Part shown: positions 1-9,338 of the stretch, in pieces | How positions within the stretch are numbered: position 1 is the stretch's first letter | Layout of the letters: every line of letters begins with the position of its first letter | Source: an uncultured Desulfuromonas sp. | GTDB lineage: Bacteria > Desulfobacterota > Desulfuromonadia > Desulfuromonadales > Desulfuromonadaceae | Direction of reading: 5' to 3' | Length of the DNA stretch: 64,000 nucleotides | NCBI RefSeq assembly: GCF_963676955.1 | Contig: NZ_OY781461.1 | Coordinates: 3,714,225 to 3,778,224, forward strand | The notes under the pieces: generated by a model | What the model saw: the letters and a program-made list of their open reading frames with translations, nothing else | The model's database searches: none | Told to the model about the DNA's origin: nothing | Program-made: the position numbers and the translations under genes

Positions 1-1714
1 TCTGGACGAGCAGACTTTCGATAATGGCAAGGGTCAAAGGAATGCGCAGGCTGACGGTACTGCCTTGGCCTTTTTCGCTCTCTAAGGTGATGCTGCCGCG
101 TAAGGATTCGATGGCGCGTTTGACAACGTCCATGCCGACGCCGCGTCCGGACAGACCGGTAACTTGCTGGGCCGTGGAAAAGCCCGGAGCGAAGACAAGG
201 TTGAGGATGTCGTTGTGGCTGAGTTGCTCGTCGGCACCGATCACCCCTTTGCTGACGGCTTTTTGGCGGATCACTTCGGGGTCCATGCCTTTGCCGTCGT
301 CGGTGATTTTGATGATCACGCTGTCACCGGAGTGTTCAGCGCTTAAGTGGACCTGGCCGACGCGGGGTTTACCGGCGGCAACGCGATCGTCGGGCATCTC
401 AATACCGTGATCCATGCTGTTGCGGATGATATGAACGAGGGGGTCACCGAGTTGTTCGATGACGGTTTTATCGAGTTCGGTGTCGGCACCGGTGGTTTGC
501 AGCTCAACTTCTTTGCCGAGATCGGCGCTGATATCGCGGACCAGGCGTTTGAATTTGCTGAAGGTGCTGCCGATGGGCAACATGCGGATATTGAGAGTGC
601 TGTCGCGCAAATCTTCGGTGAGGCGTTCGACTTCTTCGGCAATGGAGAGCAGCTCGGCATCGTGACGCTGGTTGGCCACCTGACTCAGTCGCGACTGGAC
701 GGTGACCATTTCGCCGACGAGGTTGACCAGATCATCGAGCTTGTCGGCGGGCACACGCAGACTGCTGGCCGTCTGAGTTTTTTCTTTTTTCTTTTCTTTG
801 AGCTTGCGGATCTCTTGTTGTTCGAGCAGGGCCGAATCGACCTGGTCACGACTGACGAGGTTGGCTTCGACGAGCAAATCGCCGATCCGTTTGTTTTTGG
901 CCAGGACTTCGTCAATTTGCTCCTGGCTGATGTCGCCGCGTTCGACAAGGATATCGCCGAGGCGTTTTCTCTCCATGTCGTCGTCATCGCTGCCGAGGTC
1001 GATGTGTTTGATAATCAGTTCACAATCATCTTCGACGAAGATGAACACATCGCGAATGGCGTCTTCTCCACAGTCGCTGGTGAGAATGATGTCCCAACTG
1101 GCATAGCAGTTTTCGGGGTCGAGTTCTTCGAGGTCGACGATGTTGGTTTTGTGGGCGATGGTACGGCAGGTGCCGAGTTCGGCGAGTTCATCGAGCAGCT
1201 GGGCGATGGAGGTACCGTTGTGCATGATGTCCAACGACGGACGAAAGCGGATGCGGTAGGTGGAGGGCTCGTCTTTGGAGACCACCTTGCCGGGCTCTGC
1301 GGCTGCGGGTGCGGCAACAGCGGACGAAGCGCTGACGCCACTGGCCAGGGCTTGAAACCGGGCAACGAGTTCCTGGCCCTGGGTGGCGTATTGCCCCTGT
1401 TCTTCCGGCTCGCTGTCGAGCAGCGCCAAAATATGATCTCGGGCCTTGAGGGACAGATCGACAAGCTGTTTGGTTACAGGCAAGTCACCGCCTCTCACCA
1501 GATCGAAGACGGTTTCGACCTCGTGGGTGAATGCGGAAATGGTGGTAAAGCCGAACATGGCACCGGAGCCTTTGATGGTGTGCATGGCCCGAAATACCTT
1601 GCTGACGGTCTCGTGGTCATCCGGCTGTTCTTCAAGTTCCAGAAGAGAGTCTTCGAGCTCACTGAGCAGTTCGTAGGCTTCTTCTTTAAAGGCGTTTTGC
1701 GGGGCATCCTGCAT
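1..1714 (-). CDS. cheA: CheA-type chemotaxis histidine kinase (3' end outside window)
   Basis: Cytoplasmic two-component kinase that would phosphorylate CheY-like partners. The minus-strand translation starts MQDAPQNAFKEEAYELL. It has an Hpt domain with the phospho-acceptor His45 in FRAMHTIKGSG, a middle region, a dimerisation segment (LRVPADKLDDLVNLVGEMV) and an ATPase domain with the N box (HIIRNSMDHGIE), G1 (DDGKGMD) and G2 (GLSGRGVGMDVVK) motifs. The terminal CheW-like domain lies beyond base 1. Between the middle region and the dimerisation segment there are two related short units (RLGDILVERGDIS and RIGDLLVEANLVS), unusual for a classical CheA. The start at 1714 was preferred over an ATG at 1720 because AGAGG lies six bases before it. 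It follows the STAS gene closely and is probably co-transcribed with it. Long open frames on the opposite strand here are shadows. Confidence 0.93.
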   Translation of the reverse strand, partial: MQDAPQNAFKEEAYELLSELEDSLLELEEQPDDHETVSKVFRAMHTIKGSGAMFGFTTISAFTHEVETVFDLVRGGDLPVTKQLVDLSLKARDHILALLDSEPEEQGQYATQGQELVARFQALASGVSASSAVAAPAAAEPGKVVSKDEPSTYRIRFRPSLDIMHNGTSIAQLLDELAELGTCRTIAHKTNIVDLEELDPENCYASWDIILTSDCGEDAIRDVFIFVEDDCELIIKHIDLGSDDDDMERKRLGDILVERGDISQEQIDEVLAKNKRIGDLLVEANLVSRDQVDSALLEQQEIRKLKEKKKEKTQTASSLRVPADKLDDLVNLVGEMVTVQSRLSQVANQRHDAELLSIAEEVERLTEDLRDSTLNIRMLPIGSTFSKFKRLVRDISADLGKEVELQTTGADTELDKTVIEQLGDPLVHIIRNSMDHGIEMPDDRVAAGKPRVGQVHLSAEHSGDSVIIKITDDGKGMDPEVIRQKAVSKGVIGADEQLSHNDILNLVFAPGFSTAQQVTGLSGRGVGMDVVKRAIESLRGSITLESEKGQGSTVSLRIPLTLAIIESLLVQ

Positions 1715-1740
1715 GGGCATCCTCTTCTGGCTCGGTAATT

Positions 1741-2109
1741 TCAGGTCAGGTTCTCCGGTATCCACAGGCATTTAGCCGGATCTTCAGCTTCGTTGCAGGC
1801 TTGGTCGCGAAAGAAGCCGAGGGATTGAGCCCGGTCGATGAAGGCTTCTGTGCATTGCCCTTTAAGCTCGAAGTGCTTGCCATGCTTTTGGGCATATTTG
1901 TTGGCGGAGCACAGCAGCTGCAACACGCTGTAATCAACATCGCTAACAGCGGCCATATCGAGGATGACGTGGTCATGCACGTTTAAAGCGTTAAGCAGGT
2001 CCTCTTTAAGCTTTGCGATGGTGGCAATACCCAGATGACCCGTGACGATCAACAGCTGGTAGGCTGCACCGTCACTGCTTTGAATCGTTTTGCTTTCCAA
2101 CTCAAACAT
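1741..2109 (-). CDS. STAS-domain protein (anti-sigma factor antagonist-like)
   Basis: A 122-residue single STAS domain. Residues around DMAAVSDVDYSVLQLL form the usual strand-loop-helix that carries the regulatory serine in SpoIIAA/RsbV-type proteins; the Ser of DYS is at the expected place. It lies 26 bases upstream of cheA on the same strand and downstream of cheY. It is therefore more likely a component of a chemosensory signalling array than a sigma-factor regulator. That assignment comes from context only. No enzymatic function is expected. Confidence 0.85.
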   Translation of the reverse strand: MFELESKTIQSSDGAAYQLLIVTGHLGIATIAKLKEDLLNALNVHDHVILDMAAVSDVDYSVLQLLCSANKYAQKHGKHFELKGQCTEAFIDRAQSLGFFRDQACNEAEDPAKCLWIPENLT

Positions 2110-2149
2110 GACTCCTCCTTTGTAGCCTGTTTAGCAGGAGAGTGAAAAG

Positions 2150-2284
2150 TCCCATCCGGGGCCTTTTCAATAACGCAAGCCGAAAATGCGATTTCCGTCT
2201 TGCTTACAAAATCAAGGCCTTGAAAACCTGTCCTTGATTTTGGTCGTCCGTCCATGGGCTCCACAGGCTGTTTTTCAACAGCCT
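2150..2284. repeat. Dispersed intergenic repeat B, copy 1
   Basis: An imperfectly palindromic stretch between the STAS and cheY genes. It carries the hallmarks CGATTTCCGTCTTGCT, CCATGGGCTCCA and GCTGTTTTTCAACAGC. The same landmarks recur in the same order at 4833-5110. On the minus strand it reads as a short ORF beginning MEPMDGR that recurs with the repeat, so such an ORF should not be annotated as a gene. Confidence 0.75.
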
Positions 2285-2286
2285 GT

Positions 2287-2652
2287 TTATCCGAGAACTT
2301 TTTTGACGACGCCGAGCAGTTTCTGCGGATCGAAAGGTTTGACCAGCCAGCCGGTGAGGCCGGCCGCTTTGCCTTTAGCCTTGAAGTCGGCTCCCGCTTC
2401 GGTGGTCAACATCAGCATTGGCGTGAATTTATAGGCAGGGGAAGCGCGAAGTTTCTGCACCAAAGTGAGGCCATCCATCACCGGCATATTGAGATCGGTG
2501 AGGACCAGATCGACTTTCTGGCGCTGGGCGGCAGCCAAACCTTCCTGACCGTTGCTTGCTTCGATCACCTGGTAGCCTGCGCCTTTGAGCGTGAATGACA
2601 CCATTTGTAAAATTGATTTTGAATCGTCTACAGCTAAAACTGTTTTTGCCAT
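2287..2652 (-). CDS. cheY: CheY-like single-domain response regulator
   Basis: A 121-residue receiver domain with no output domain. The acidic pair is in AVDDSK, the phospho-acceptor Asp in LTDLNMPVMDG, the conserved Thr in MLTTEAG and the Lys in LVKPFDP. This is the complete CheY residue set. It sits between the MCP-like gene and the STAS/cheA genes on the same strand, so it is the likely phosphorylation target of the CheA at 1-1714. The target could be a flagellar motor or another chemosensory output; no flagellar gene is in the window. Confidence 0.93.
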   Translation of the reverse strand: MAKTVLAVDDSKSILQMVSFTLKGAGYQVIEASNGQEGLAAAQRQKVDLVLTDLNMPVMDGLTLVQKLRASPAYKFTPMLMLTTEAGADFKAKGKAAGLTGWLVKPFDPQKLLGVVKKVLG

Positions 2653-2714
2653 GAAGCACGTTCTCCTTTATCTATCAATTTTAAAATTAACTCACATTCT
2701 GTGCCGACGTTAAC

Positions 2715-3905
2715 TCAAAAAAGCTCAATATCACCTTCATCCATGTTTTTTTGTGATACCGGATTATGGTGGCTCGATTTGACAAGATCGGTCGACTCAA
2801 GAAGGAATCTTTCGAGCTGTTGTGTTCCATCTCCAGAATGATCGGTCTGATCCATTTTGCTGTTAAGATCACGGATTAATGTATCCAGAGAACCAAGACG
2901 CTTGCTGACAGTATCAATGACCTGAGTTGCCATATCCTGAAACTGCAACGACGTTACGGCTTGGCGCACTTGCTGAGAGACATCCTCGGCAAGTCCGGAA
3001 ATATCTCGCGCACTGCGTTCGACAGCGTCATTGAACTCATGGGCTTGGGACATGGCATGGCCAATATGGTCCTTCTCTTCCTCAACCAGCTGATCCGAAC
3101 GCTGAGAAAGGGACTTGATTGAGAGAGTGACGTCCCCGAAAGCATTGGAAATCTGTTGAACGGATGTATCAATCTGCTCACTGAAACGATTGGAGCGGAT
3201 GGAAAGATTGCGCACCTCTTCGGCAACAACGGCAAAACCTTTTCCCGCAACTCCGGCACGAGCAGCTTCAACGGCAGCATTGATCGCAAGAAGATTGGTC
3301 TGATCAGCAATTTTTCGCACCTCGCCAAGCATGCCGAGGACTTTTTGAAACTGCTCCTGGGTGGCATCCATAGAGGCCATCAATTCATTGGTTTGGGTAT
3401 TATTCTCAATGGTGGCATCCAGCAACCTCTGCATCACATCTTCAATTTCCTTGAACATTTTCTGGAATGAAACGGATGTGCCATTATCCCCCTGGCGCCC
3501 TCCTTGAATAATGCCTAACGCGAGCGTCTTTTGCTCATCGGTGAGATTTTCCAGTTTAGTGAAGCTGGCAATCAATTTTTCAATGGCGTCTGACAAAATA
3601 TTTTGCACCTGAAGATTTTCATTCTGTCCGTCCTGACACTGTGAAGAAACTTCCTGCTGCAAACAGGTTAACAACATTCTGGTTTCACCGATAAGCTGTG
3701 TTTCAGAAGGAGTCTGTTTTTCTTCCTGGTCGCCGAGGCCGGGGGTGATTTTTGTCGAGATTGCCACCCAATATACGATCCAGCTACTTAACGCCATCAC
3801 AGCGACCAAAACGACTGCGATGACATCACATTGCATCAGTGTCAGACCAAGTATCGCCAGTTGCACCAAGGCAAGAAGACAACCCCGCTTTACGTTAACC
3901 GCCAT
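2715..3905 (-). CDS. Membrane-anchored methyl-accepting chemotaxis-like protein
   Basis: A 396-residue protein. Two closely spaced hydrophobic helices occupy roughly residues 8-50, with no room for a periplasmic ligand domain. A linker follows, then an MCP signalling domain with the conserved hairpin tip region [15 protein letters not shown]...[15 protein letters not shown]. The short N-terminus suggests a receptor that senses membrane or cytoplasmic state, or that serves as a scaffold. It is the first gene of an apparent operon with cheY, STAS and cheA. The start at 3905 has AGGA about ten bases upstream. Glutamine/glutamate methylation sites cannot be assigned with certainty. Confidence 0.88.
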   Translation of the reverse strand: MAVNVKRGCLLALVQLAILGLTLMQCDVIAVVLVAVMALSSWIVYWVAISTKITPGLGDQEEKQTPSETQLIGETRMLLTCLQQEVSSQCQDGQNENLQVQNILSDAIEKLIASFTKLENLTDEQKTLALGIIQGGRQGDNGTSVSFQKMFKEIEDVMQRLLDATIENNTQTNELMASMDATQEQFQKVLGMLGEVRKIADQTNLLAINAAVEAARAGVAGKGFAVVAEEVRNLSIRSNRFSEQIDTSVQQISNAFGDVTLSIKSLSQRSDQLVEEEKDHIGHAMSQAHEFNDAVERSARDISGLAEDVSQQVRQAVTSLQFQDMATQVIDTVSKRLGSLDTLIRDLNSKMDQTDHSGDGTQQLERFLLESTDLVKSSHHNPVSQKNMDEGDIELF

Positions 3906-3996
3906 GAGTCCGTTCCTGTCCTTTCTTTTCCAATCATTTCCGACAAATCGTCGATAACGTGTTCATAATCACAACAGCACAGCACTTTGTGCACTA

Positions 3997-4157
3997 GGGG
4001 GCGTTCTCAATGAGCACTCATGGCACTATTTTGGATCTTTTCCGCGTCAGCAGCGTTAGACGTCGTTGCCATAGAGTGACTATGGCGTCTTCGTATGCCT
4101 TGCTGACACGAAAAATCCCTCAAAATACTTCTCATTCTGCCAATTGAGAACGCCCCC
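3997..4157. mobile_element. MITE-like element, copy 1
   Basis: A 161-bp non-coding element. It has terminal inverted repeats GGGGGCGTTCTCAAT / ATTGAGAACGCCCCC and is flanked by TA on both sides (3995-3996 and 4158-4159), consistent with a TA target duplication. Internal sequence matches copy 2 (4887-5046) in inverted orientation across its length. No ORF of its own. The TA target is typical of IS630/mariner-related or some IS5-group elements; the parent transposase is not in the window. Confidence 0.8.
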
Positions 4158-4159
4158 TA

Positions 4160-4832
4160 AACAATCCGCTAAATACGTCAATTTTCATTTTTTATTAGAG
4201 ACTTACGACGAGACTTACGACAAACATCGCTCCTGCTATAACGATTCCCCCAAAGGGAGCTGTTACTAATTGGCTCGGGAAGCAATGACCATACGGTCAT
4301 CTCGACAACGGATCACGCGCGTTATTTAGCTAATTTATCGTCGTTTATCTATTTAAAAGATCCTCACCTCATAGTGTTTCACCGACAGGCGAAAAACAAC
4401 GCACACCACATAACTCACAGATCTATATAAATTTACAAAATTTGTTAAAAATTACAATATAGCTACAGGCAGAACAATAAATTAATCTAATTTTATTTTT
4501 AAAAATTTATACTACCACCAGACAGACAAAAATCAAGTCTCTATTTACGTCTAAAAACGACTGGAACTATCAGAATATTTTCTTTTCGACAAAAAAGATT
4601 CCTGAAAGATTCATTGAAAATTTCTCAACAGTTACAACTTGGATCGAGAATTAAAACACGGGAGTCGAAATCCTCTTATTCAAAAAACGCCTGTTCTTCA
4701 TGGGACTACGCAGGAATCCTTCCATGAAAGACGCTGCCTTTGCCATAAAACGCTCCCCCTAAGAGTCGCCTCTGTGAAATCTGGGCTGACGTCCATCGAT
4801 TTTTTTACCAAATCCTTCTGGGGGGGACTCTT
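4160..4832. other. AT-rich gene-free region
   Basis: About 670 bases between the two MITE-like copies. Several TA-rich runs occur (4430-4560). I see no ORF with a credible ribosome binding site and no RNA gene. The only longer open frame (4639-4986) runs into repeat B and the MITE copy and is rejected. Confidence 0.5.
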
Positions 4833-5110
4833 CAACGACGCAAGTCGAAAATACGATTTCCGTCTTGCTCACCAAATCAAGCGCCAGGGGGCGTTCTCAA
4901 TGAGAAGAATGAGCATTATTTTGAAAGATTTTTCGTGTCGGCAAGGCACATGGAGGCGTCATCGTTATTCTATGACAACGACATAAAACGCTGCGGACGC
5001 GTAAAAGACCCAAAATAGTGCCATGCAAGTTGATTGAGAACGCCCCTAGGGAATCCGCCTTTGATTTGGCTCGCCCATCCATGGGCTCCATAAGCTGTTT
5101 TTCAACAGCC
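4833..5110. repeat. Dispersed repeat B, copy 2 (interrupted by a MITE)
   Basis: The left half (4833-4886, containing CGATTTCCGTCTTGCT) and right half (5047-5110, containing CCATGGGCTCCATAAGC and GCTGTTTTTCAACAGC) match copy 1 at 2150-2284. They are split by the MITE-like element at 4887-5046, so the MITE arrived after the repeat. Confidence 0.75.
4887..5046. mobile_element. MITE-like element, copy 2 (inverted, nested)
   Basis: A 160-bp element in opposite orientation to copy 1. It has the same terminal inverted repeats, is flanked by CA on the left and TA on the right, and is inserted inside dispersed repeat B. Non-coding. Confidence 0.8.
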
Positions 5111-5278
5111 GGAAAGAGGCACACCTCTAATCATTAATTTTCATTCAACGAAAATAGATTCTGTACAGTTAGCCTATGGCTGGTACACTCGTTACATCTT
5201 AGCCATGTCGACGAACCATCATCCCTCAACGACAAACATTTACTGTACGCACTGCCATCTTCCCTTTGCGAGGCCGTG

Positions 5279-6094
5279 ATGTCTGAACCGTTTAAAATTC
5301 TTTTCGTCGATGACGAAGCAAATGTCTTGAAATCGTTACGCCGATTATTTCTGGATGAGGAGGACTACGACATTCTGACGGCATCTTCCGGCAGGGAAGG
5401 CCTTGAAATAATCGAAGAAAATCAGGATATTCTCGTTATCGTTTCAGATTATCGAATGCCTGAGATGACCGGGGTGGAATTTTTAGCCGAAGCCACACAG
5501 CTGTTACCTCATTCAATACGAATTGTCCTGTCCGGTTATGCTGATACGGCTGCGGTTGTGGAGGCCATCAACATCGGCCATATCTACAAATTCATCCCCA
5601 AACCCTGGGATGACGATCAGCTGCGCATTGATATTCACAATGCCGTCGAGACGGTTCTTCTCGACAGAAAAAATCATCAACTCAGTCATGAACTTGAGCA
5701 GCGCAATGAGGAGCTGAAAGCCCTCAACGCCGGTCTGGAAAAGGAGGTGGAAAAAAGAACGGAGTCCCTACGCCTGCGTAGCCAGGTTTTGCAATTGGCC
5801 CAGGAAATTTTAGACAGCCTGCCGATTGCTGTTCTCGGGATTGATCTTGAGGACCAGATCGTCCAGATCAATCAACAAGGGATCGATCTCCTAGCAAAAG
5901 AGGGAGAAATTCTTTTGGGAGCACCTGTGAAGAGCACGCTGCCCCCGGAATTACTGGACCTTGTTGAACAAATAAAACTCAATGGAAAAGCTCGCATGGA
6001 GTTTGTCTGCAAAGACACAAGCGTTACTGGAATCGGTTCATTCTTGGATAACAGCGGGGAACGGGGAATGATTATTTCTCTTACTCCCCGATAA
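5279..6094 (+). CDS. Response regulator: receiver + coiled coil + PAS-like domain
   Basis: About 271 residues. The N-terminal receiver (to about residue 125) has FVDDEAN, phospho-acceptor Asp in VSDYRMPEMTG, Ser/Thr in VLSGYAD and Lys in PKPWDD. A charged coiled coil follows (about 130-165), then a PAS-like module beginning ILDSLPIAVLGIDLEDQIVQIN. There is no catalytic output domain, so it probably works by protein contact. The receiver closely resembles that of the HD-GYP-like protein at 7032-8375, indicating paralogy. The ATG at 5279 follows GCGAGG by five bases; a GTG at 5276 is an alternative. The HDOD gene follows ten bases downstream and is likely co-transcribed. Confidence 0.85.
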   Translation: MSEPFKILFVDDEANVLKSLRRLFLDEEDYDILTASSGREGLEIIEENQDILVIVSDYRMPEMTGVEFLAEATQLLPHSIRIVLSGYADTAAVVEAINIGHIYKFIPKPWDDDQLRIDIHNAVETVLLDRKNHQLSHELEQRNEELKALNAGLEKEVEKRTESLRLRSQVLQLAQEILDSLPIAVLGIDLEDQIVQINQQGIDLLAKEGEILLGAPVKSTLPPELLDLVEQIKLNGKARMEFVCKDTSVTGIGSFLDNSGERGMIISLTPR

Positions 6095-6104
6095 GAGCGT
6101 GACA

Positions 6105-6977
6105 ATGTCGACAGCGAACTTACAGATACCGGAAGCCAGCACGATTTTAGCTAAACTGGATGACTTGCCCCAGCTCCCTGATATCGCGGCGGCCATGTTA
6201 CGGCTTCTCAACCAGCAGGAACATGACACGGAAGCTCTTGCCCGGATTATTGCCAGCGATCCGGTCCTGGCGGCCCGTGTATTGCGTGTTGCCAATTCAA
6301 GTTATTACGGTTTTTCACGCCAGATTAAAACGATTCTCGATGCAACGGTACTGCTCGGCCAAAAAACGCTACGCAATCTGGTTTTGACCATGGCCCTTAA
6401 GGGGGTGTACCGGCTGAATGACCCCAGCGAAAAAATGCTCTGGGAAGAATCGATGGCCCATGCTCTGGGCAGTCAATTTTTATCGACAACATGCGGCCTT
6501 GCTGAACCGGAAGAAGCGTTCCTGGCCGGCTTATTGGCAAATATCGGCGAGTTGATTTTTGTACAACAAGACCCTCAGGAATATCACAACCGTCTGGGCA
6601 ATAAACCCACGGCACAATGTGCCCGTGACCAGATATCACGACAACAATTCCCCTGGTCGTTCAGCCAAATAGGAGCGGCCATTCTGACTCATTGGCAGTT
6701 TTCACCGGAACTGGTGCTTTGCACACTTTATTCCTGCCAACCGCAACACCCACGGAATATGGCGACTGAAACATCCCATCTCGCCCATCTGGTTTTTGTC
6801 AGTCGCTGTCTATGCTGTCAACTCCATATCGGCAACAGCCAACCGGTCTGTCATGAGTCGTTGTCCGAGCAACTGGAGAAAACGGCCCTGTCTTCTCAGC
6901 CCATTGACGTCCAGCACCTTCAAGATGAGTTCAACGAGCTCTACCATAAGAATGTCCAGACACTTCTTTCGGCTTGA
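6105..6977 (+). CDS. HDOD-domain signalling protein
   Basis: About 290 residues, mostly one HDOD domain (LPQLPDIAAAMLRLLNQ, DPVLAARVLRVANSSYYG, ILDATVLLGQKTLRNLVL). HDOD proteins are non-enzymatic relatives of HD phosphohydrolases that act in regulation; the HD metal ligands are absent here, as usual for the family. The ATG at 6105 follows GATAAGAG; a GTG at 6099 is possible. It lies directly behind the receiver-PAS gene, suggesting a receiver-HDOD signalling pair. A second HDOD gene is at 15165. Confidence 0.85.
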   Translation: MSTANLQIPEASTILAKLDDLPQLPDIAAAMLRLLNQQEHDTEALARIIASDPVLAARVLRVANSSYYGFSRQIKTILDATVLLGQKTLRNLVLTMALKGVYRLNDPSEKMLWEESMAHALGSQFLSTTCGLAEPEEAFLAGLLANIGELIFVQQDPQEYHNRLGNKPTAQCARDQISRQQFPWSFSQIGAAILTHWQFSPELVLCTLYSCQPQHPRNMATETSHLAHLVFVSRCLCCQLHIGNSQPVCHESLSEQLEKTALSSQPIDVQHLQDEFNELYHKNVQTLLSA

Positions 6978-7031
6978 AACAAACTCCCCCAAAAATCCGA
7001 CACAACAACGCTCCTGTCGAGTGGGCTACGA

Positions 7032-8375
7032 TCAGTTATCGTCCTTAAACAGGACCAGGACATCCTGTTCCGGTGTATCAATATCATAATAGCGCTTGAG
7101 TGCGTTGATGTTTCCTTCGTTAAGAACGACCCCTTTTTTCAACAACAAAAGACCGGTACCACTGTAAACATCCCGTAAAATCATCATGCCGGGGCGCAGC
7201 ATTCTCGGTTCACACTCTTTACGTGTGGCATTTTCCAGCACACTGTTCAGCGCACTGTAATGGACTTTTGCGGCATCTTGTAAAAATTTGATCAAAGCGG
7301 GATCAAAGCGGCTGCCGAGATCTTGTTTCATGCGTTCCAACACGATATCCAGCGAATCACTGGTTTCATTCATGTCACGGTCAAGCTTTTCCGCCATGGC
7401 CAGGATACGACTGCCTAGAGGAATATCTTCACCCGCAAGCTGGTCCGGACCACCTTCCCCATCGAAGCGTTCCAAAAGATGGCGAATCAGAACACCCGCC
7501 TCTTGCAGCTCGGCAATCGGCCCCAACGCCGTTTGACTCCGAATCGGAAACTGCTCATAAATCTTGCGTTCTTCCTCGGACAGATCCTGCTCGTGTTTTT
7601 TGAGAATCAGGTCATCCATGCCCAGTTTGCCGACACCGTGCAACAGAGCGGCGGCCCTGACCTGACGCACCTCCTCCGGAGACATTCTGCTCCATTCGGC
7701 CATCTTCTCGGCAATAGCCGCCGTGTTGCGGGCATGGTGGCGTAAACTTTTGTCTCTCAGCTCAATCATGCAGGCAAAAGACTCCAGCACGTGGTCAATA
7801 CTGCTGCGCAACAATTTATTACTGCGTGCCAGGTCTTCACTTTTTTGACGGATTCGGTCTGTTTGCTCCAAAACCCGTTGTTTTAAACGCTCATTCCAAC
7901 TCTTCAACTCTTCGTTTTGCTCACGCACAACCACCTGAAGCCGCTCATTTTCTCTGGCCAGATGGTATTGTTTTAAAGCATCACGAACTAACAAAATCAG
8001 CTGTTTGTCGTCCCATGGCTTCGTCAAATAGCGCCAGATTTGACCTTTATTGACCGCATCCATGGTCGCTTCAAGATCTGCATAGCCGGTCAGCATCACA
8101 CGTAAGGCGCTTGGGGCCTGTTCTTTGGCCTGTTGCAAAAACTCAACCCCGGTCATCTCAGGCATGCGTTGGTCGGAAACAATCAAAGCGACCTGATCAA
8201 GATCAAGTTCGGATAACAGTTGCAAGCCCTCGGCTCCGGAAGAAGCAATCTCGACCTCGCACTCCTCATCCATCAATAACCGCCGCAATGCCCTTAAAAT
8301 ACTGGTTTCGTCATCGACACATAAAACAATGGGGCAGAGATCATCCACCGTATCCGTTTGCTCTGAATCAGCCAT
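7032..8375 (-). CDS. Response regulator with degenerate HD-GYP domain
   Basis: A 447-residue RpfG-like protein. The receiver (about residues 15-135) has VDDET, VSDQRMPEMTG, LTGYAD and TKPWDD. A long coiled coil (about 145-200) leads to an HD-GYP-type domain and a C-terminal extension. In active HD-GYP phosphodiesterases of cyclic di-GMP the signature motifs are HDxGK and HHExxDGxGYP. Here they read LLHGVGKLGM and RHLLERFDGEGGPD, so the metal-binding Asp of HD is Gly, one His of HHE is lost and GYP is GGP. PLGSRIL is retained, so the fold is probably kept while catalysis is unlikely. It probably acts as a sensor or interaction module. The start at 8375 follows AAAAGGAAA. Confidence 0.87.
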   Translation of the reverse strand: MADSEQTDTVDDLCPIVLCVDDETSILRALRRLLMDEECEVEIASSGAEGLQLLSELDLDQVALIVSDQRMPEMTGVEFLQQAKEQAPSALRVMLTGYADLEATMDAVNKGQIWRYLTKPWDDKQLILLVRDALKQYHLARENERLQVVVREQNEELKSWNERLKQRVLEQTDRIRQKSEDLARSNKLLRSSIDHVLESFACMIELRDKSLRHHARNTAAIAEKMAEWSRMSPEEVRQVRAAALLHGVGKLGMDDLILKKHEQDLSEEERKIYEQFPIRSQTALGPIAELQEAGVLIRHLLERFDGEGGPDQLAGEDIPLGSRILAMAEKLDRDMNETSDSLDIVLERMKQDLGSRFDPALIKFLQDAAKVHYSALNSVLENATRKECEPRMLRPGMMILRDVYSGTGLLLLKKGVVLNEGNINALKRYYDIDTPEQDVLVLFKDDN

Positions 8376-8499
8376 AAAATATTTTCCTTTTACTTGAATC
8401 CATAAGTGGACGACAACCTGTTAAAAACACGTACACAGCACTCCCCCCGTGCAACCTTCAACGAGAACGAGTTGTTGATAATGGCCTCCGGGGGGCGAT

Positions 8500-8865
8500 T
8501 CAACGGCGATGCGTCTCGCGACGTTGTTTCACCAGTTCACACACGTCGCGGGCAAAAGCACATTCACACAGATCATGATGTTGATTTAATTTTCGTTTTT
8601 CACGGCAGGAACGGGGACACTTCGCAGCGTAGTCCTGAGCCTGTTCACAAACGGTTCCACGATTTAAATCAAGAAAATCAAGAACTTCCAAAGCCATCGT
8701 GGAATGGCAGCCCTCTTTTTGGTGGGTAAAAAAGAACAGGCCATACTCCAGCTTGGCAAAGTCTGCTTTATAACCATTCAACTGCAAAAACGGGTCATCT
8801 AAAAAATCATCTCGTGTTTGCCAGACCTCCAGGCAACAGGGGCAGATTTTAAAAGGAACGCGCAT
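8500..8865 (-). CDS. Cysteine-rich small protein of unknown function
   Basis: A 121-residue protein with paired cysteines (ICPCC near the N-terminus; CEQ, CPRSC and CECAF further on) that could bind zinc or a metal cluster. No signal peptide or membrane segment. I do not recognise the family. The ATG at 8865 has only a weak AGGG upstream. It is transcribed away from the S24 regulator at 9339-9971. Confidence 0.6.
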   Translation of the reverse strand: MRVPFKICPCCLEVWQTRDDFLDDPFLQLNGYKADFAKLEYGLFFFTHQKEGCHSTMALEVLDFLDLNRGTVCEQAQDYAAKCPRSCREKRKLNQHHDLCECAFARDVCELVKQRRETHRR

Positions 8866-9338
8866 CGTTGTTTTCCCTCTGCAGCATCAGGACCTCTCAA
8901 GCCTTGCGATAAGAGACGAAACTTTTTAAAAACTCGCAGTGCAATTGAGCACCGCCCTGATAATCGTGTCGCACGCTTGTTGAGAATCCGTTCCACGGCG
9001 AGAACCTGTAATAGACACTCTCTTCCTACCGCTCATTCACCGCTTTGAGTTTTATTTTATCATAAAAAAAAATCAATCCATTGAAAGGACGCATCAAAAA
9101 AATAAGCGCGCTAGATGGATGAACTCAGATGGCGGGTTAAGAGTCATGCGTCGCGCCCTAAAGAAGGAAGGGATCGCCACAGTAAAAGCACGCATTATCT
9201 TTTACAGGAGCATCTTCTTTATAGAGGCTCCGGCAGCGTATTTCGGCAAAAAGGAAAAAAGAGAAGAACTTACCAGAAATGTAATACGTGGTAAAAACAA
9301 GGAGGGACTAACCGCAACAGGACGTTGCAGAAAAAACG
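8866..9338. other. Intergenic region without recognised features
   Basis: About 470 bases between the Cys-rich gene and the end of the S24 regulator. It contains A-rich runs near 9062-9105. Open frames here overlap the regulator antisense and have no good ribosome binding site. I see nothing supportable. Confidence 0.5.

Noticed and set aside
347-1738. 463-residue plus-strand open frame
   Set aside because: It is antisense to cheA, whose minus-strand translation shows complete kinase motifs; the plus frame has no ribosome binding site or recognisable domain.
2049-2264. Minus-strand ORF starting MEPMDGR
   Set aside because: It is encoded by dispersed repeat B and recurs at 4897-5124; typical of false small-protein calls from this repeat.
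4639-4986. 115-residue plus-strand ORF
   Set aside because: It crosses the border between repeat B and MITE copy 2, so the frame is accidental.
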